Source: Pyrus communis
Taxonomy: Eukaryota > Streptophyta > Magnoliopsida > Rosales > Rosaceae
Assembly (NCBI RefSeq): GCF_963583255.1
Contig: NC_084811.1
Coordinates: 20,107,742-20,171,741 of the forward strand
DNA: 64,000 bases
Direction: 5' to 3'
A program made the translations under genes and the position numbers. The notes beneath the pieces were generated by a model. That model made no database searches. It was not told the DNA's origin and saw only the letters and a program-made list of their open reading frames with translations. Shown in pieces: positions 1 to 11,159 of the stretch (position 1 is the first letter of the stretch; each line of letters begins with the position of its first letter).

Positions 1-539
1 AAGTGAGGCTATTTGGCTATGGTGGCAACTACACAACTTCATCTTGAATATGTGTTATGCAAATCAATAACATGCTTTGAATGAAATGGGCATGAGTTCT
101 AGCATTTGGAACTATATGATGAAACGCCTTCTAAGTAGTAACCAAGCAAAGAATAATGAGATCATGCAACGACTTTAGAAAACAAGAAATCACAGATTAT
201 ACTCTCCAAAGAACGTTATAGGCTCAAGTCTCTCAGGGTTGTAGCATTTGTTTGAGTTCTTTCCTTCAGGCATGTTACAAAAACTAAATTTTCTTTTATG
301 ATTGCATGTGAAGTCATACATTATAACCATAACCAAGCATATACCAAGAGTAAATCAAACTTTTCTCTATGTTAATAACTCTTTTTAACAGTCATGCAAT
401 TACAAACCAAATCCTTATTATTGTGTTGGAAGGTATCCTAAGACACAAACACACACACAAAAACAACTTTAAAACAACTCTTTTTGGGTTTTTCAAAACA
501 ATTTTTTCAAATTTTTATGGGATTTTCGAATTTTTAAGA

Positions 540-720
540 CAAAACACACTAAAACAGTTTTAAAACAGTGAGAAACAACATGTGAAGTGATAGGTGAATA
601 AATCCCACGAATTTGCATCAAATATACTTAGTTACCCCCCCACACTTAAATCAAACATTGTCTTCAATGTTTTAAGCATAGATTCACACAAAGCATAAGT
701 AAATACACAAAAAGCACTTA
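540..720 (-). repeat. Distal copy of the element A 3' module with PPT-like tract
   Basis: On the minus strand this reads as a purine run (AAGTGTGGGGGGGTAAC type) next to ttaaaacattg and tttgattt. It matches the segment just after gag-pol in element B (16905-16990) and a second copy in this element at 2995-3180. The pair forms a direct repeat around the antisense-ORF module. Confidence 0.75.
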
Positions 721-2105
721 AACATACTAAACATGGCATAATGTAATTAACAAAGAGAAGAGTTTAGAGACGCAAATCTGGTTATAGAGTGTAAATTCCA
801 TCTTCTCCTTGGTAATTGCATTGAGGCTTTTGATCTTTGTGATTCCACAGGCTTACTCTTGAACTGGTTTCTGCCCATCGTTGATTTTCCTTTGTGCTAC
901 TTCTTGAACTGGGCAGCAGGATGGTTCTTTTGGTCTCCCCCGAAGGTCTGAGCTTATCCCTTTTATCTGTTTCTTTGTTCAATCTTTCCAATTCGTATTG
1001 AAAAGGGTTGGAGGATAACTCAGCCTATGTTTGTCTCCACATGCTTCAATGTATCATTTGCACTTGCCTTACTCGCTCCCCTTTGCAGAAGTGGTCCCTT
1101 CTCCGGAAGTGTATCAACCGTTGAAGATGACTACTCGAGAGCAACGCTAGGTAAGCAATCAGGAATAGATTCCAGGCAGTTGGCTCCAGAACGGAAGACT
1201 GACTCCAAGTGCCGGCTGATTGCTTGTTTTACTTTGCCATGCGAGTAAGAACAAGGACAAAGAAAAAGACAGGGAAAGAGCATGATATGAGATACTTTTG
1301 CTTTTGACCTTGATGATATGAGATACCTTTGCTTTTGAAGAAGCGGTGAATGAATCAGCACATGTATTTGTTGTGCTGTTTCCTCCTGGGTCATATGTAC
1401 TCCAGGCATCTGGTATCATCTTTGGGGAAGAAGAAAGAATTGAGTCTTTCGAAAGGCTTTGCTGGGAGTACGCCCTCAGAGGTGAGGGAGAGTTGGGCAT
1501 TTTTCTTCAGGTTTGCCCTGCCATAAAAAACGAAGGTCGACATATATAGAGATAATATCAAGTGGTGGTATTTTTTACCTTTGTCGACAAACGTTTTGAT
1601 CCCGCAAATCTGGCTTTTTGAAATAGTGGCGCCTCTTCGATCTCTGAACACGCCTCTTCGATTTCTGAACACGCCTCTTCGATTTCTGAGCAGGCGCCCC
1701 TTCGATTTCTGAACGACGCCCCTTCGCTTTCTGAACGACACGTGGTAGTGCAGATGCGGCTTCTTTTGACAAAGCTGCACGCGTCTTCTGAAAAGCAGAG
1801 AAAGCGTCGCCGAACTTTGCGCTTGTCGGCTAAAGACGTGTAATTGAGATGATGGCCTCCACGTGTTATCAGCTTTGTCAGATATCTTTTGACAAAGCTG
1901 AACGCGTTTTCTGAAAAGCCGCGAATGCGTCATCGAAATTTGCGGAGGAAAATCCGGATCTCTGAATCGGTGGACGCGTCGCCATGGCTTTTTATGGAGT
2001 TATCGATCACCCCAACAAATACACTTTGAAGAAATCCCATTCTTGAAAAATCGACTCCGGCCCTTTGAGAATTAACTCCATCCACCCCTTGAACACTTTT
2101 GAAAA
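721..2105. other. Non-coding part of the antisense-ORF module in element A
   Basis: This stretch has no counterpart in the 3' region of element B. It holds a short tandem repeat (1629-1739) and a diverged direct repeat of a 'ttttgacaaagctg' block near 1765 and 1878. Several short overlapping reading frames occur on both strands without recognisable domains. A TATA-like 'catatatagag' lies near 1541-1551, but at over 500 bp from the 2106 ATG it is only a weak promoter candidate. I see no gene here apart from the ORF starting at 2106. Confidence 0.5.
1629..1739. repeat. Minisatellite, about 5 units of 21-23 bp
   Basis: The consensus is close to cgcctcttcgatttctgaac, repeated about five times with substitutions (CTCTTC/CCCTTC, GATTTC/GCTTTC). 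The repeat lies about 370 bp upstream of the antisense ORF. Because the unit can be read through without stops, it produces a repetitive spurious reading frame on the minus strand. Confidence 0.8.
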
Positions 2106-2798
2106 ATGGCAAACTCATCGAACCTTAGCTTGGAATTGAGCCTTAGCAGTGATGCGGGCGCGCCGCGTCAAGGTAACGTATGGCGCCCTTCTTTCTTTTC
2201 TTCTAACGGTCCTCTCACAGGTGAAGACTCCGTGATGCAGGACGCCACAACAGCTACAATAGTAGCTAGGAACCTCCTCACTCCGAAAGATAGTAGGCTG
2301 CTGTCAGGACGGTCCGATGAGTTGGCCGTTCAAGAGTCCCTCGCACTTAGTGTTCAGTGTGCGAGTTCTGTGTCCAACATGGGCCAACGCCTGCTTGCCC
2401 GCTCCCGTCAGGTGGAATCATTGATGGCAGAGGTGGAAAGTCTCAAGCAGGAGATCCAGCAGCTGAAGTATGAGAATAGAAGTTTGCACGTGCTTGCAAA
2501 CAACTATTCGACGGGCATGAAGAGGAAGCTTGATGAGCTGCAAGAGTCTGAAGGTCGGATTCACAGTGACCGTCAAAGGTTTTCGTCTTTCCTCCAGAGG
2601 CACCTTTTTCCTGGCTCATCCAGCGCTTGGCCAAGTATTGAGGCCTGGAATGCTCTATCTTCGATGCCTTCTGCTCCTATGCCTTCCGCTTCGATGCCTT
2701 CTGTTCCTACGCCTTCCGCTCCTACACCTTCTGTTCCTACGCCTTCCGCTTCAAGAGTAAAACCACGTAGTGGGGCCTCAAGCAAACACCCTTTGTGA
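2106..2798 (+). CDS. Additional ORF antisense to element A, coiled-coil protein of unknown function
   Basis: This is a 230-codon open frame on the strand opposite to gag-pol, between the pol stop and the missing 3' LTR. The N-terminal part is Ser/Leu-rich. Residues about 85-155 have the heptad-like, charged pattern of a coiled coil (segments such as SLKQEIQQLKYENRSLHVL). Residues about 190-215 are a degenerate MPSAP/TPSVP repeat, followed by a basic tail. No enzymatic motif, zinc finger, signal peptide or membrane segment is visible. Extra ORFs, sense or antisense, between pol and the 3' LTR are known from several plant Ty3/gypsy lineages (Tat/Ogre/Retand, Athila env-like), so an element-associated accessory protein is plausible. 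The related element B lacks it. Whether it is expressed cannot be told from sequence; an accidental frame is unlikely given its length and ordered composition. Confidence 0.6.
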   Translation: MANSSNLSLELSLSSDAGAPRQGNVWRPSFFSSNGPLTGEDSVMQDATTATIVARNLLTPKDSRLLSGRSDELAVQESLALSVQCASSVSNMGQRLLARSRQVESLMAEVESLKQEIQQLKYENRSLHVLANNYSTGMKRKLDELQESEGRIHSDRQRFSSFLQRHLFPGSSSAWPSIEAWNALSSMPSAPMPSASMPSVPTPSAPTPSVPTPSASRVKPRSGASSKHPL

Positions 2799-2945
2799 AG
2801 CACCATCTTTCTTTGTTTAGCAGTGCCTATCAATAAATCAAACATTTTCTCAATGTTACAATCATAGACTCACACAATTAATAAACAAACAAACAATAAC
2901 AACTAAACAACCTAACAAGGCAGAAACGAAATAGCAACAAAGAAA

Positions 2946-2948
<3 letters not shown>

Positions 2949-2981
<33 letters not shown>

Positions 2982-2982
2982 C
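2949..2982. repeat. Poly(T) tract
   Basis: An uninterrupted run of more than 30 T (poly(A) on the element's sense strand) lies just inside the proximal 3' module. A similar A-run occurs in the 3' region of element B near 17799-17830. Confidence 0.9.
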
Positions 2983-2994
2983 AAATTTTCGGAG

Positions 2995-3180
2995 TTTTAT
3001 ACCAAGACACTATAAAACACACTAAAACACTCTAAAAACGCTTAAAACATCAAGAAACAACATTCTAAGTGAAAGGTGAATAAATCCCACGAAATTCATG
3101 CAAATACAAATTGTTTACCCCCCCCACACTTAAATCAAACTTTGTCCTCAATGTTTTAAGCAGAAAGTCACAACAGAGCA
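2995..3180 (-). repeat. Proximal copy of the element A 3' module with PPT-like tract
   Basis: This is the direct-repeat partner of 540-720. It has the same order of motifs on the minus strand: ttaaaacattg, tttgattt, a G-run (AAGTGTGGGGGGGG), and gtgggatttattcacc. A third, partial and more diverged copy is visible near 2826-2870 (aatcaaacatt...tcaatgtt). The duplication brackets the module carrying the antisense ORF. Confidence 0.75.
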
Positions 3181-3349
3181 AGCAAATAAACAAATTCGAG
3201 AAAGAAAGCAAAGTAAAGGCAGTAAAGAAAAAGAAAGGAATAAAAATAAGTCTCTTAAAGGGGTTTCCAAGTTCTTCTCTATTCGGATGCATGGGTTGCC
3301 TCCCACGAAGCGCTTTCTTTTACGTCTTGCAGCCGGACGGTACCTCCGT

Positions 3350-6300
3350 TTAAGCTTGACTAGGTTCCACGGCATGGAGGGGTACCTCCTCCACGACATG
3401 CTCCTCAAACATCTCGTAATAGGGCTTCAATCGATGCCCATTCACTTTGAATTCTTGCTGCGTCCTTGAACTTTTGATTTGCACTGCACCATGAGGGAAA
3501 ACATTAGTAACAACAAACGGGCCAATCCATTTAGAACGCAACTTACCAGGAAACAAACGTAGGCGAGAGTTAAAAAGTAACACTTTCTGCCCAACTGTGA
3601 AGGTCTTGGTTCGAATCATTTTATCATGGAATGCTTTGGTCTTGGCTTTGTACATCCGGGCATTCTCATAGGCTTCATTCCGAATCTCCTCAAGTTCATT
3701 CAATTGGAGCTTCCTATGAACTCCCGCTGCATCTATGTCCATGTTGAAAATCTTCACGGCCCAATGTGCCTTGTGCTCTAACTCTACGGGCAAATGACAT
3801 GGCTTACCATAGACGAGCCGAAAAGGTGACATCCCAACGGGTGTTTTGTATGCCGTACGATATGCCCACAGTGCATCATCTAAACGTAAGCTCCAATCCC
3901 TCCTTGTTGGTCCAACGGTCTTCTCCAAAATTTGTTTGATTTCTCGGTTAGACACCTCGGCTTGGCCATTTGTTTGAGGATGGTAAGGTGTGGAGACCTT
4001 ATGGTTGACATGGTACTTTCTTAGCAACGCCTCAATGGTCCGATTGCAAAAGTGAGACCCTCCATCACTTATGATTACTCTCGGCATTCCAAACCTAGCA
4101 AAAATGTTAGTTTTCACGAAATCTGCAACCACCTTAGAATCGTTAGTACGGGTGGCTTTTGCTTCCACCCATTTAGAAACATAATCAACGGCTAGCAAGA
4201 TATAAGTGAAACCATAAGATGGAGGGAAAGGGCCCATGAAATCAATGCCCCAAACATCAAAAATTTCAACATTAAAGACAGGGGTTTGCGGCATTTGGTC
4301 CTTGGTACCTATGTTACCCATTCGTTGGCAACGATCACAAGACATACAAAAGGTTCTAGCATCCCTAAATATAGTCGGCCAATAAAAACCACACTCTAGA
4401 ACCTTGAGGGCAGTGCGTTGTGTGCCAAAATGACCACCACATGCATATGTGTGACAAAAGCTTAGAATTGAGTGAAATTCAGAATCATGCACACATCTAC
4501 GTACAATTTGATCTGAGCAATACTTCCACAAATAAGGGTCATCCCAAACATAGAAACGTGCATCATTTTTAAGCTTATCACGTTGGTGCTTGTTTAGTTC
4601 ATTTGGAATTTGTTTAGCCACCAAGTAATTCACTAAATCTGCATACCATGGTTCACTTACCTCAATGGATAGCAGCTGCTCATCGGGAAAAGTTTCAGGG
4701 ATAGGTACGGCATGTTCATGCTCCTCGTGGATCATTCGGCTTAAATGGTCAGCCACTACATTCTCGCTTCCTTTCTTATCCCGGATTTCAATATCAAATT
4801 CTTGAAGAAGAAGAATCCAACGGATAAGCCTCGGCTTTGCTTCCTTTTTCGTGAGCAAGTACCTCAAAGCTGCATGATCAGAATAAACGATTACTTTAGT
4901 ACCAATTAAATATGAACGGAATTTATCTAAAGCAAAAACCACAGCTAGAAGTTCTTTTTCCGTCGTGGAGTAGTTCAATTGGGCATCATTGAGAGTCCGA
5001 GAGGCATAGTATATGACATGCGGCCGCTTGTCTCTTCTTTGTCCTAGAACAGCTCCTAATGCATAGTCGGATGCATCGCACATGAGCTCGAACGGAAGGC
5101 TCCAATCTGGAGGTACAATAATGGGGGCCGAGACTAGCTTCTCCTTGAGTTGGTTAAATGCCGAATTACACTCTTCATCAAACTTGAATGGCACATCTTT
5201 TTGAAGCAATCGGCAAAGAGGGTTGGACATCTTGGAGAAGTCCTTGATAAAACGCCTATAGAACCCTGCATGGCCAAGAAACGAACGTACCTCTCTAACC
5301 GAAGTAGGAGAGGGTAAGTGACGTACAAGGTCTATTTTCGATTTATCTACTGCAATTCCTTTTTCTGAAACAATATGTCCTAAAACTATACCTTGTTTCA
5401 CCATAAAGTGACATTTCTCCCAATTCAAGACAAGGTTAGTTTCAACACATCGTTTCAAAATTAAGGTCAGATTATCCAAGCAATTATCAAATGAACTCCC
5501 AAATACACTGAAATCATCCATGAAAACCTCAATGATCTTTTCAACAAAATCGGAAAATATACTTACCATACACCTTTGGAAAGTGGCCGGTGCGTTGCAT
5601 AAGCCAAATGGCATGCGACGATAAGCAAATGTTCCAAAGGGACATGTGAATGTGGTCTTCTCTTGATCATCCGGGGCTATCACAATTTGGTTATATCCAG
5701 AGTATCCATCAAGAAAACAGTAAAAAGCATGACCGGCTAACCTTTCGAGCATCTGGTCGATGAATGGCAAAGGAAAGTGATCTTTCCTAGTCATGGCATT
5801 TAGCTTCCGGTAATCGATACATACTCGCCATCCAGTCTGAATGCGTGTAGGCACGAGCTCATTCTCATCATTCTTGATAACAGTTACTCCGGACTTCTTG
5901 GGAACGACTTGAACTGGAGAGACCCAACGGCTATCGGAGATAGGGTAGATCACTCCGCAATCCAAAAGCTTGATTATTTCTTTCTTCACCACTTCCATCA
6001 TCGGAGGGTTGAGACGGCGTTGAGCCTCTCGAGTTGGTTTAGCCCCCTCCTCAAGAAGTATACGGTGCATGCATGTGGTAGGGCTTATTCCTTTAATGTC
6101 GGCCAAAGTCCACCCTATGGCCGTTTTGTGCTCTCGCAGCACCCTCACAAGCTTCTCCTCCTCCATTGCCGTGAGACTTGATGAAATGATGACGGGCAAT
6201 GTTTCGCTTTCTCCCAAAAACACATACTTCAAATGGTCCGGCAACGGCTTAAGTTCAAGCGATGGTGCCTGAACAACAGAAGGTAGCATCTTAGTGGAAA

Positions 6301-8863
6301 CTGAATTGGAAAGTGAGAGTGGAACCTTACCATATTGTTGTGGCAATGACTCAAGGGCTGCCACAACCTCAATTATTTCTTCACTAGAACCCATTGCAAA
6401 GAATTCCTCCTCCTTGCCGTGGCCTTGCATTGGCCCAAATCCTTCATTTTTGCGCTCTATGGCCTTAGTGATGGTTGTTTCCAGGGCGTCCTCGTTCAAT
6501 TCTTCAAGGTATACCTGCGCCAAAGAATCGATAACATCAATGGAAAAACAAGAATGGTCATCAACGGGATATCTCATAGTTTCAGAAATATTAAAATCAA
6601 TCACTTCCCCATCGAATTCCATTGTCAAGGTGCCTTTGTATACATCAATCTTTGTTCGGGCCGTCTTCATGAATGGCCTACCAAGGAGAATCGGCAAAGA
6701 TGTAGAATGGGCTGAATCCTCCATGTCTAGGACGTAGAAATCAGCTGGAAAAATTAAATGGTTCACCTGCACAAGCACATCTTCCAAAACTCCTTTTGGA
6801 TACGCGTTAGAACGATCGGCCAATTGTATAATTACACCATCTTGTTTTAATTCACCCAAATTCATAGATGCATAAATAGAATAAGGCATGACATTTATGG
6901 ATGCACCTAAATCAAGCATGGCATGTTCAAAACGATTATGTCCAATCACACAAGGAATCGTGAAACTACCGGGGTCTTTGCACTTGGTAGGCAGTTTACG
7001 TTGCAAAACAGCGGACACATTCTCGCTTACCTTCACTACCTCTTTGTTTGTCCTCCTTCTCTTTGTATTGCATAGGTCCTTGAGGAATTTAGCATACTTT
7101 GGAACCTGTTTGATTGCATCGAGAAGCGGTATGTTCACTTGCACCTTCCGGAACGTTTCAAGAATGTCCTTCTCGCTTTCTTCCTTTTTTTCTTGCATGA
7201 ACCTGCGAGGAAAAGGTACATTGGGCAGATTAGGACGTGAAGTACATGAATTTGAACTTAAATTACCTGATTTGGCCGAGTTAGGGTGATCTGCCTCAGG
7301 TTGTGTCTTCTCTTCATCTACTTTCTGGGCAGATTTGGGATTGTTTGGCTCGGTCCCAACTTCTTTTCCACCCCTTAGGGTGATGGCCTTGGCGGATTCG
7401 AATCCTCCCTTTGGATTGACTGTGGTTGAGCTAGGAAGCTTTCCTTGCTCTCTAATCTGTCCAAGGAACTCAGAAATCTGCCCTATTTGTTTCTTCATAT
7501 CCATCATCTCCTTCTCGTTATTTTCTATCCGGTTGTTTTGATTTTGCAACCCCTGCGAAATAGAGGTTAGTAATTGCATAGCTTGATTACTTTCCAAAGA
7601 CGTACCTGAATGAGATGATGCCGAAGGTTGTTGGGATTGTTGGGGTGCATACGGCTTGGAATAAAAACCAGGGGGGTTTGGCCTAAATCCTCCTTGTTGG
7701 GCAGCTTGTTGTGGCTCCCTCCATTTGAAGTTTGGATGGTCCTTCCATCCGGCATTGTAAGTGTTCGAGTATGGGTTGTTTTGATTTTGTCCTTGGAAAC
7801 CAATTGCATTGGCAGATTCCCAACCACCATTCTCGATTAGTTGAGGGCACTTGTCGGATGGATGCCCTTGAATTGAGCACACGCCACAAACTTGGTGTTC
7901 TTGTGCTTTTGGACCAATCACAACCTGAGAAACAAGAGAATTAAGATTAGCAAGTTGTGATTGAATTTCAGAAATAGCACTCACCTCATTTATACTTTGT
8001 TGCCGTGGGGCTTCCCTTTGGCCCACTCCTTCATATTGTTGAGCGTTGAGCGCTCGGTTGGCTATGAGAATCTTGGCATCCCTTGGTGTTTTGTCCACCA
8101 ATGCTCCTCCCGCTGATGCATCAAGCATTTGACGTTCGATAGGAAGGAGGCCCTCATAGAAATATTGAAGGAGAAGTTCCTCCTTCATTTGATGTTGAGG
8201 ACATGAAGCTACAAGGCCCTTGAAGCGCTCATAATAAGCCGGGAATGTCTCACCATGATTCTGTTGAATACCACTAATTTTCTTCCGTAGGAGAATCACT
8301 CTCGAAGTAGGGAAGAATTTCTCCAAGAAAGCACGCTTCATACTCTCCCACGAAGTCACAGTTCCCGGGGCTAGTTCGTAGAGCCAATCTTTGGCCTTGT
8401 CCATAAGTGAAAATGGAAAGGCCTTCATCTTCAGTATACTCCCATCCACATTGACGGGGGTCATGCTCGAACAAACCACCTCGAACTCCTTCAAGTGTTT
8501 GTTGGGGTCTTCCATAGACAAGCCATGGAACTTTGGAATATGGTGTAACAAACTGGATTTGAGTTCAAATTCCTCAGTCTTCCCCTCTGCAGCCGTGGGG
8601 TATTGGATACAAAGAGGCAATGCATTATCCAAACCCGAGGCCGAAAGCTCCTTGATGGTTCTATTATCTGCTTCCATGGCTTGTTCTTCTTCAAAAATCT
8701 GATCCGTGGGCTTTTCTTCTACACCTACTTCGTCTTCTTCAAGCCCAGGTTGTGGTGGAGGTTGTGGTGGCTCTTGTTGACTCCTCGTTCTCCTCAAAGT
8801 GCGTTCAAAATCACCGTCAAAGTCGGAGATGTTCTCTATAATAGGCCGAGAGCGACGAGTCAT
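3350..8863 (-). CDS. gag-pol polyprotein of Athila-type element A (intact, 1837 codons)
   Basis: A single open frame encodes the element's structural and replication proteins. In order: a retrotransposon gag domain (residues about 60-290, with [12 protein letters not shown]); a CCHC knuckle near 327 (C-X2-C-X4-H-X4-[16 protein letters not shown]); an aspartic protease near 649 with DLGAS in place of the usual D-S/T-G; reverse transcriptase about 930-1150 with FMDDFS near 1114; RNase H near 1261 ([12 protein letters not shown]); and integrase with an HHCC region from about 1470 and a D-D-E core (DFMG near 1542, SDGGSHF near 1599, GQAEVSNRE near 1637). The length suits a one-ORF Athila gag-pol and there is no internal stop or frameshift. 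The ATG is the first in frame after the leader (TTAGGTACTGTGT). No env-like sense ORF follows. The reading frame looks functional, although the copy lacks its 5' LTR. Confidence 0.95.
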   Translation of the reverse strand: MTRRSRPIIENISDFDGDFERTLRRTRSQQEPPQPPPQPGLEEDEVGVEEKPTDQIFEEEQAMEADNRTIKELSASGLDNALPLCIQYPTAAEGKTEEFELKSSLLHHIPKFHGLSMEDPNKHLKEFEVVCSSMTPVNVDGSILKMKAFPFSLMDKAKDWLYELAPGTVTSWESMKRAFLEKFFPTSRVILLRKKISGIQQNHGETFPAYYERFKGLVASCPQHQMKEELLLQYFYEGLLPIERQMLDASAGGALVDKTPRDAKILIANRALNAQQYEGVGQREAPRQQSINEVSAISEIQSQLANLNSLVSQVVIGPKAQEHQVCGVCSIQGHPSDKCPQLIENGGWESANAIGFQGQNQNNPYSNTYNAGWKDHPNFKWREPQQAAQQGGFRPNPPGFYSKPYAPQQSQQPSASSHSGTSLESNQAMQLLTSISQGLQNQNNRIENNEKEMMDMKKQIGQISEFLGQIREQGKLPSSTTVNPKGGFESAKAITLRGGKEVGTEPNNPKSAQKVDEEKTQPEADHPNSAKSGNLSSNSCTSRPNLPNVPFPRRFMQEKKEESEKDILETFRKVQVNIPLLDAIKQVPKYAKFLKDLCNTKRRRTNKEVVKVSENVSAVLQRKLPTKCKDPGSFTIPCVIGHNRFEHAMLDLGASINVMPYSIYASMNLGELKQDGVIIQLADRSNAYPKGVLEDVLVQVNHLIFPADFYVLDMEDSAHSTSLPILLGRPFMKTARTKIDVYKGTLTMEFDGEVIDFNISETMRYPVDDHSCFSIDVIDSLAQVYLEELNEDALETTITKAIERKNEGFGPMQGHGKEEEFFAMGSSEEIIEVVAALESLPQQYGKVPLSLSNSVSTKMLPSVVQAPSLELKPLPDHLKYVFLGESETLPVIISSSLTAMEEEKLVRVLREHKTAIGWTLADIKGISPTTCMHRILLEEGAKPTREAQRRLNPPMMEVVKKEIIKLLDCGVIYPISDSRWVSPVQVVPKKSGVTVIKNDENELVPTRIQTGWRVCIDYRKLNAMTRKDHFPLPFIDQMLERLAGHAFYCFLDGYSGYNQIVIAPDDQEKTTFTCPFGTFAYRRMPFGLCNAPATFQRCMVSIFSDFVEKIIEVFMDDFSVFGSSFDNCLDNLTLILKRCVETNLVLNWEKCHFMVKQGIVLGHIVSEKGIAVDKSKIDLVRHLPSPTSVREVRSFLGHAGFYRRFIKDFSKMSNPLCRLLQKDVPFKFDEECNSAFNQLKEKLVSAPIIVPPDWSLPFELMCDASDYALGAVLGQRRDKRPHVIYYASRTLNDAQLNYSTTEKELLAVVFALDKFRSYLIGTKVIVYSDHAALRYLLTKKEAKPRLIRWILLLQEFDIEIRDKKGSENVVADHLSRMIHEEHEHAVPIPETFPDEQLLSIEVSEPWYADLVNYLVAKQIPNELNKHQRDKLKNDARFYVWDDPYLWKYCSDQIVRRCVHDSEFHSILSFCHTYACGGHFGTQRTALKVLECGFYWPTIFRDARTFCMSCDRCQRMGNIGTKDQMPQTPVFNVEIFDVWGIDFMGPFPPSYGFTYILLAVDYVSKWVEAKATRTNDSKVVADFVKTNIFARFGMPRVIISDGGSHFCNRTIEALLRKYHVNHKVSTPYHPQTNGQAEVSNREIKQILEKTVGPTRRDWSLRLDDALWAYRTAYKTPVGMSPFRLVYGKPCHLPVELEHKAHWAVKIFNMDIDAAGVHRKLQLNELEEIRNEAYENARMYKAKTKAFHDKMIRTKTFTVGQKVLLFNSRLRLFPGKLRSKWIGPFVVTNVFPHGAVQIKSSRTQQEFKVNGHRLKPYYEMFEEHVVEEVPLHAVEPSQA

Positions 8864-8909
8864 ACACAGTACCTAAAAAAAATAAGGAAACAAACAAACT
8901 AAGAATTAT

Positions 8910-8992
8910 GTTTAGATTATGTTTGTTTGTTTTGTCTTGTTTTATTTCTTTGTTTTGCTCGAGGACTAGCAAAAGCTAAGTGTGGGGGAATT
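8910..8992 (+). repeat. 83-bp duplicate of element B's 3' internal end, abutting its 5' LTR
   Basis: These 83 bases appear identical to 18529-18611, the segment immediately upstream of B's 3' LTR, including the purine tract AGTGTGGGGGAATT. A normal insertion would have host DNA here. The left border is a direct fusion to the leader of the oppositely oriented element A. Confidence 0.9.
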
Positions 8993-11020
8993 TGATAGGA
9001 GCATTTTTATGCGACTTAATTGGCTTGTTCTCATGCATTTATGTTGTTTTTCCTTAGTTAGTTTAAGTGTTTAAAATCATTTTCGTGCAATTTCAGGTTT
9101 TAATGTCAAAGTATGCAAAAAGAAGCAATTTGGAGCATTCTAGAGCATTTTTGGGCCAAGATTGGATAGTGCAAGCATGGAGGCATGAGGATGGACGAAT
9201 TTGAAGGCTTGAATTCAGTTAGGGAGCTGCAAGGGGGCCTAAAAAAACCTTATTTCTAGAAGGCTTTATCTATTCACACATGGTGCCTAATTTCTGTATT
9301 GGAAGAACTAGCCATCCTAGCTTGTCTCCTAGCCGTCCTAGTTTGTCTCCTAGCCGTCCTAGCTTGTCTCCTAGCCGTCCTAGCTTGTCACTAGCCGTCC
9401 TACCTTGTCTCCTAGCCGTCCTAGCTTGTCACTAGCCGTCCTAGCTTGTCACTAGCCGTCCTAGCTTGTCTCCTAGCCGTCCTACCTTGTCTCCTAGCCG
9501 TCACTAGCCGTCCTACCTTGTCTCCTAGCCGTCCTATCTTGTCTCCTACCTTGTCCAAGCTACACACATATATCCTTTAAGTGTTTCATGTATAGAATTT
9601 CTGGTACAAAAAACCTTTTGGTTTCAACTAAGTTCAAAACCTTTCCTAGCCCTATAAATAAGGCTTTGCAGCAAGGCACTTGGGGGATCACTCATTCACC
9701 CAATTTTCGTCCATTCATCTAGCCACACCACTCTACACATCCTAAAATCCTAAAAACACAATTCCAGCCAAACACTACACCTTGCCGTGCCTATCCTCCA
9801 TCCAATTCCATAATCCCTGATCCTAAAACACATCCCAACCATCCCATCCACCTTTGTGCCGTAGCAAGGAGAAAGAAGGAAAGACTCTTGGATGCTCAAG
9901 CTTCGTCATTGGTGCATTCTAGGTGTAATTCGTTTTATGATTTCAATGTTTAATTTATTTTCCTTTCATTTTGCTATGAACATGAGTGGCTAAACCCCTA
10001 TTGGTTAGGGGTGATTTCGAAGCCATAACTATGTGTGCAAGTTGATTTGATAAATTCCAGTTTTGAGTTCTTGAATCGTGAATGCAATTGGCTTAACTGT
10101 GCGAGTAATAACGTATTTGTGTTTGTTAATTAGGGGTCGACACTTAATTGGCTTGCATGAATATGATGCTAGAATATAAGTTTGTTTCACATAATTGTCA
10201 CACACTTATATTCACAAGTAGTGAAGGTTGCTAGTCACAATCGCGTTAAGTTCAATTCCTAGCATAAGTGTCATGTTGTCATCGTCACAAGTGCTTTGTC
10301 AATGCTTATAGTTTTCATTGAACGTAATGATCTTTGATTGTATCTTTATTATGATGTCATGTAAGGAACTTTTGAAGAATGCTTTGGGTTGTCGTATGAT
10401 GTCATCCAATTCAATAACACAAGGAAAACTTGAGAATTAACTAGTGATGTCACGGTTAATTTGGGGCATTGTCATTCATAATTCTATGAAGGAATAACTG
10501 GAAATCGAGTCATTTGCATACTTGTCATGTGTGGAGAAAGAACCCCTAACTAGTTCATCATCCATTAAAAACCCCAAAAAAAAACGTTTCAAAAGCAGTT
10601 TTACTTTGCAATCTGTTTTCTCAACTTTAATTTCGTCCAAATCAAATCCCCCTTTACTTTGAAGTCTCAATTTAGTTAGAAATTTTTTGGTTCATGTTTT
10701 TAAGTGTTTTGAGTCAAGTTTTCAACCAATTTCGTCCAAATTAGTGTATGTGCTCAAAACTGCCCAGAAAGTGGTTTTTAGGCAGTTTTGAGTCTTCTAG
10801 TTGCTGTTTTGAGTTTTTGTTTTGTTTTAGTGTTTTAACTTTGGTTTTTCATTCTTTGAGTCCAAATTAGTGTTTTTAACTTTGTTTTGGAGTTCTTAGG
10901 TCAGTTTTCAAGAGTTTAGCAATCCCTCCTAATCCCCGGTTTTGAACGATCCCTACTTACATACTTTGCTACAATTGTCAGAAGAGGGTTTAATTTGTGT
11001 GCTTAATATATTTCGCATCA
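8993..11020 (+). repeat. 5' LTR of element B
   Basis: 2028 bp, TGATAGGA...CGCATCA, and almost identical to 18612-20640. It contains a tandem block of about 20-bp units (9308-9555) and a TATA-like 'cctataaataagg' near 9651-9663 that is a reasonable candidate core promoter. It ends six bases before the PBS. Confidence 0.95.
9308..9555. repeat. Minisatellite inside the 5' LTR of B
   Basis: About a dozen units of the type tagccgtcctagcttgtctc. Variants include a shortened 'gtcac' unit and 'cctacc' in place of 'cctagc'. The order of variants is the same in the 3' LTR (18927-19174), apart from one base in the first unit. Confidence 0.9.
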
Positions 11021-11026
11021 AATTTT

Positions 11027-11043
11027 TGGCGCCGTTGCCGGGG
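11027..11043 (+). promoter_or_regulatory. Primer binding site of element B (tRNA-Asp type)
   Basis: TGGCGCCGTTGCCGGGG lies six bases after the 5' LTR. It is complementary to the 3' end of plant tRNA-Asp(GUC) including CCA, which is the primer known for Athila elements. Confidence 0.93.
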
Positions 11044-11159
11044 ATTAGCAACTTTGCTAAATCCCTTGGATTGTTTTTGTTTCATTTATTTCACTTTGTT
11101 TCTGATTTTGTTGTAGTTTCTGACCTATTTTTGTTTCTTGTTTTTTTAGGTACTAGTGC

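Larger units (their letters stand above)
1..8909 (-). mobile_element. Athila-type Ty3/gypsy retrotransposon A, 5'-truncated, 3' end off-window
   Basis: Read on the minus strand this holds a short 5' leader, a gag-pol ORF (8863-3350) and a long 3' non-coding region running to the window edge. Bases 1-780 match, in reverse complement, the 3' region of the plus-strand element at about 17000-17600 (same 'cttctaagtagtaaccaagc' neighbourhood). The leader just before the ATG also resembles that of the other element (both end in ttaggtact followed by a few bases). Homology stops abruptly at 8909, so the PBS and 5' LTR are missing. The 3' region is longer than in element B because it carries a roughly 2.4-kb module with an opposite-strand ORF. 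Lineage is inferred from the gag-pol motifs and the near relative that has a tRNA-Asp PBS. Confidence 0.85.

Noticed and set aside
1391..1933. 180-codon minus-strand open frame
   Set aside because: Much of it is the 21-23-bp minisatellite read through without stops (repeats of KSKRR/NRRGVF type). No domain, and the frame overlaps the antisense-ORF upstream region.
2573..2845. 90-codon minus-strand frame with EGVGTEGVGAEG repeats
   Set aside because: It is the shadow of the Pro/Ser/Thr repeat of the 2106-2798 ORF, whose plus-strand reading is longer and better ordered.
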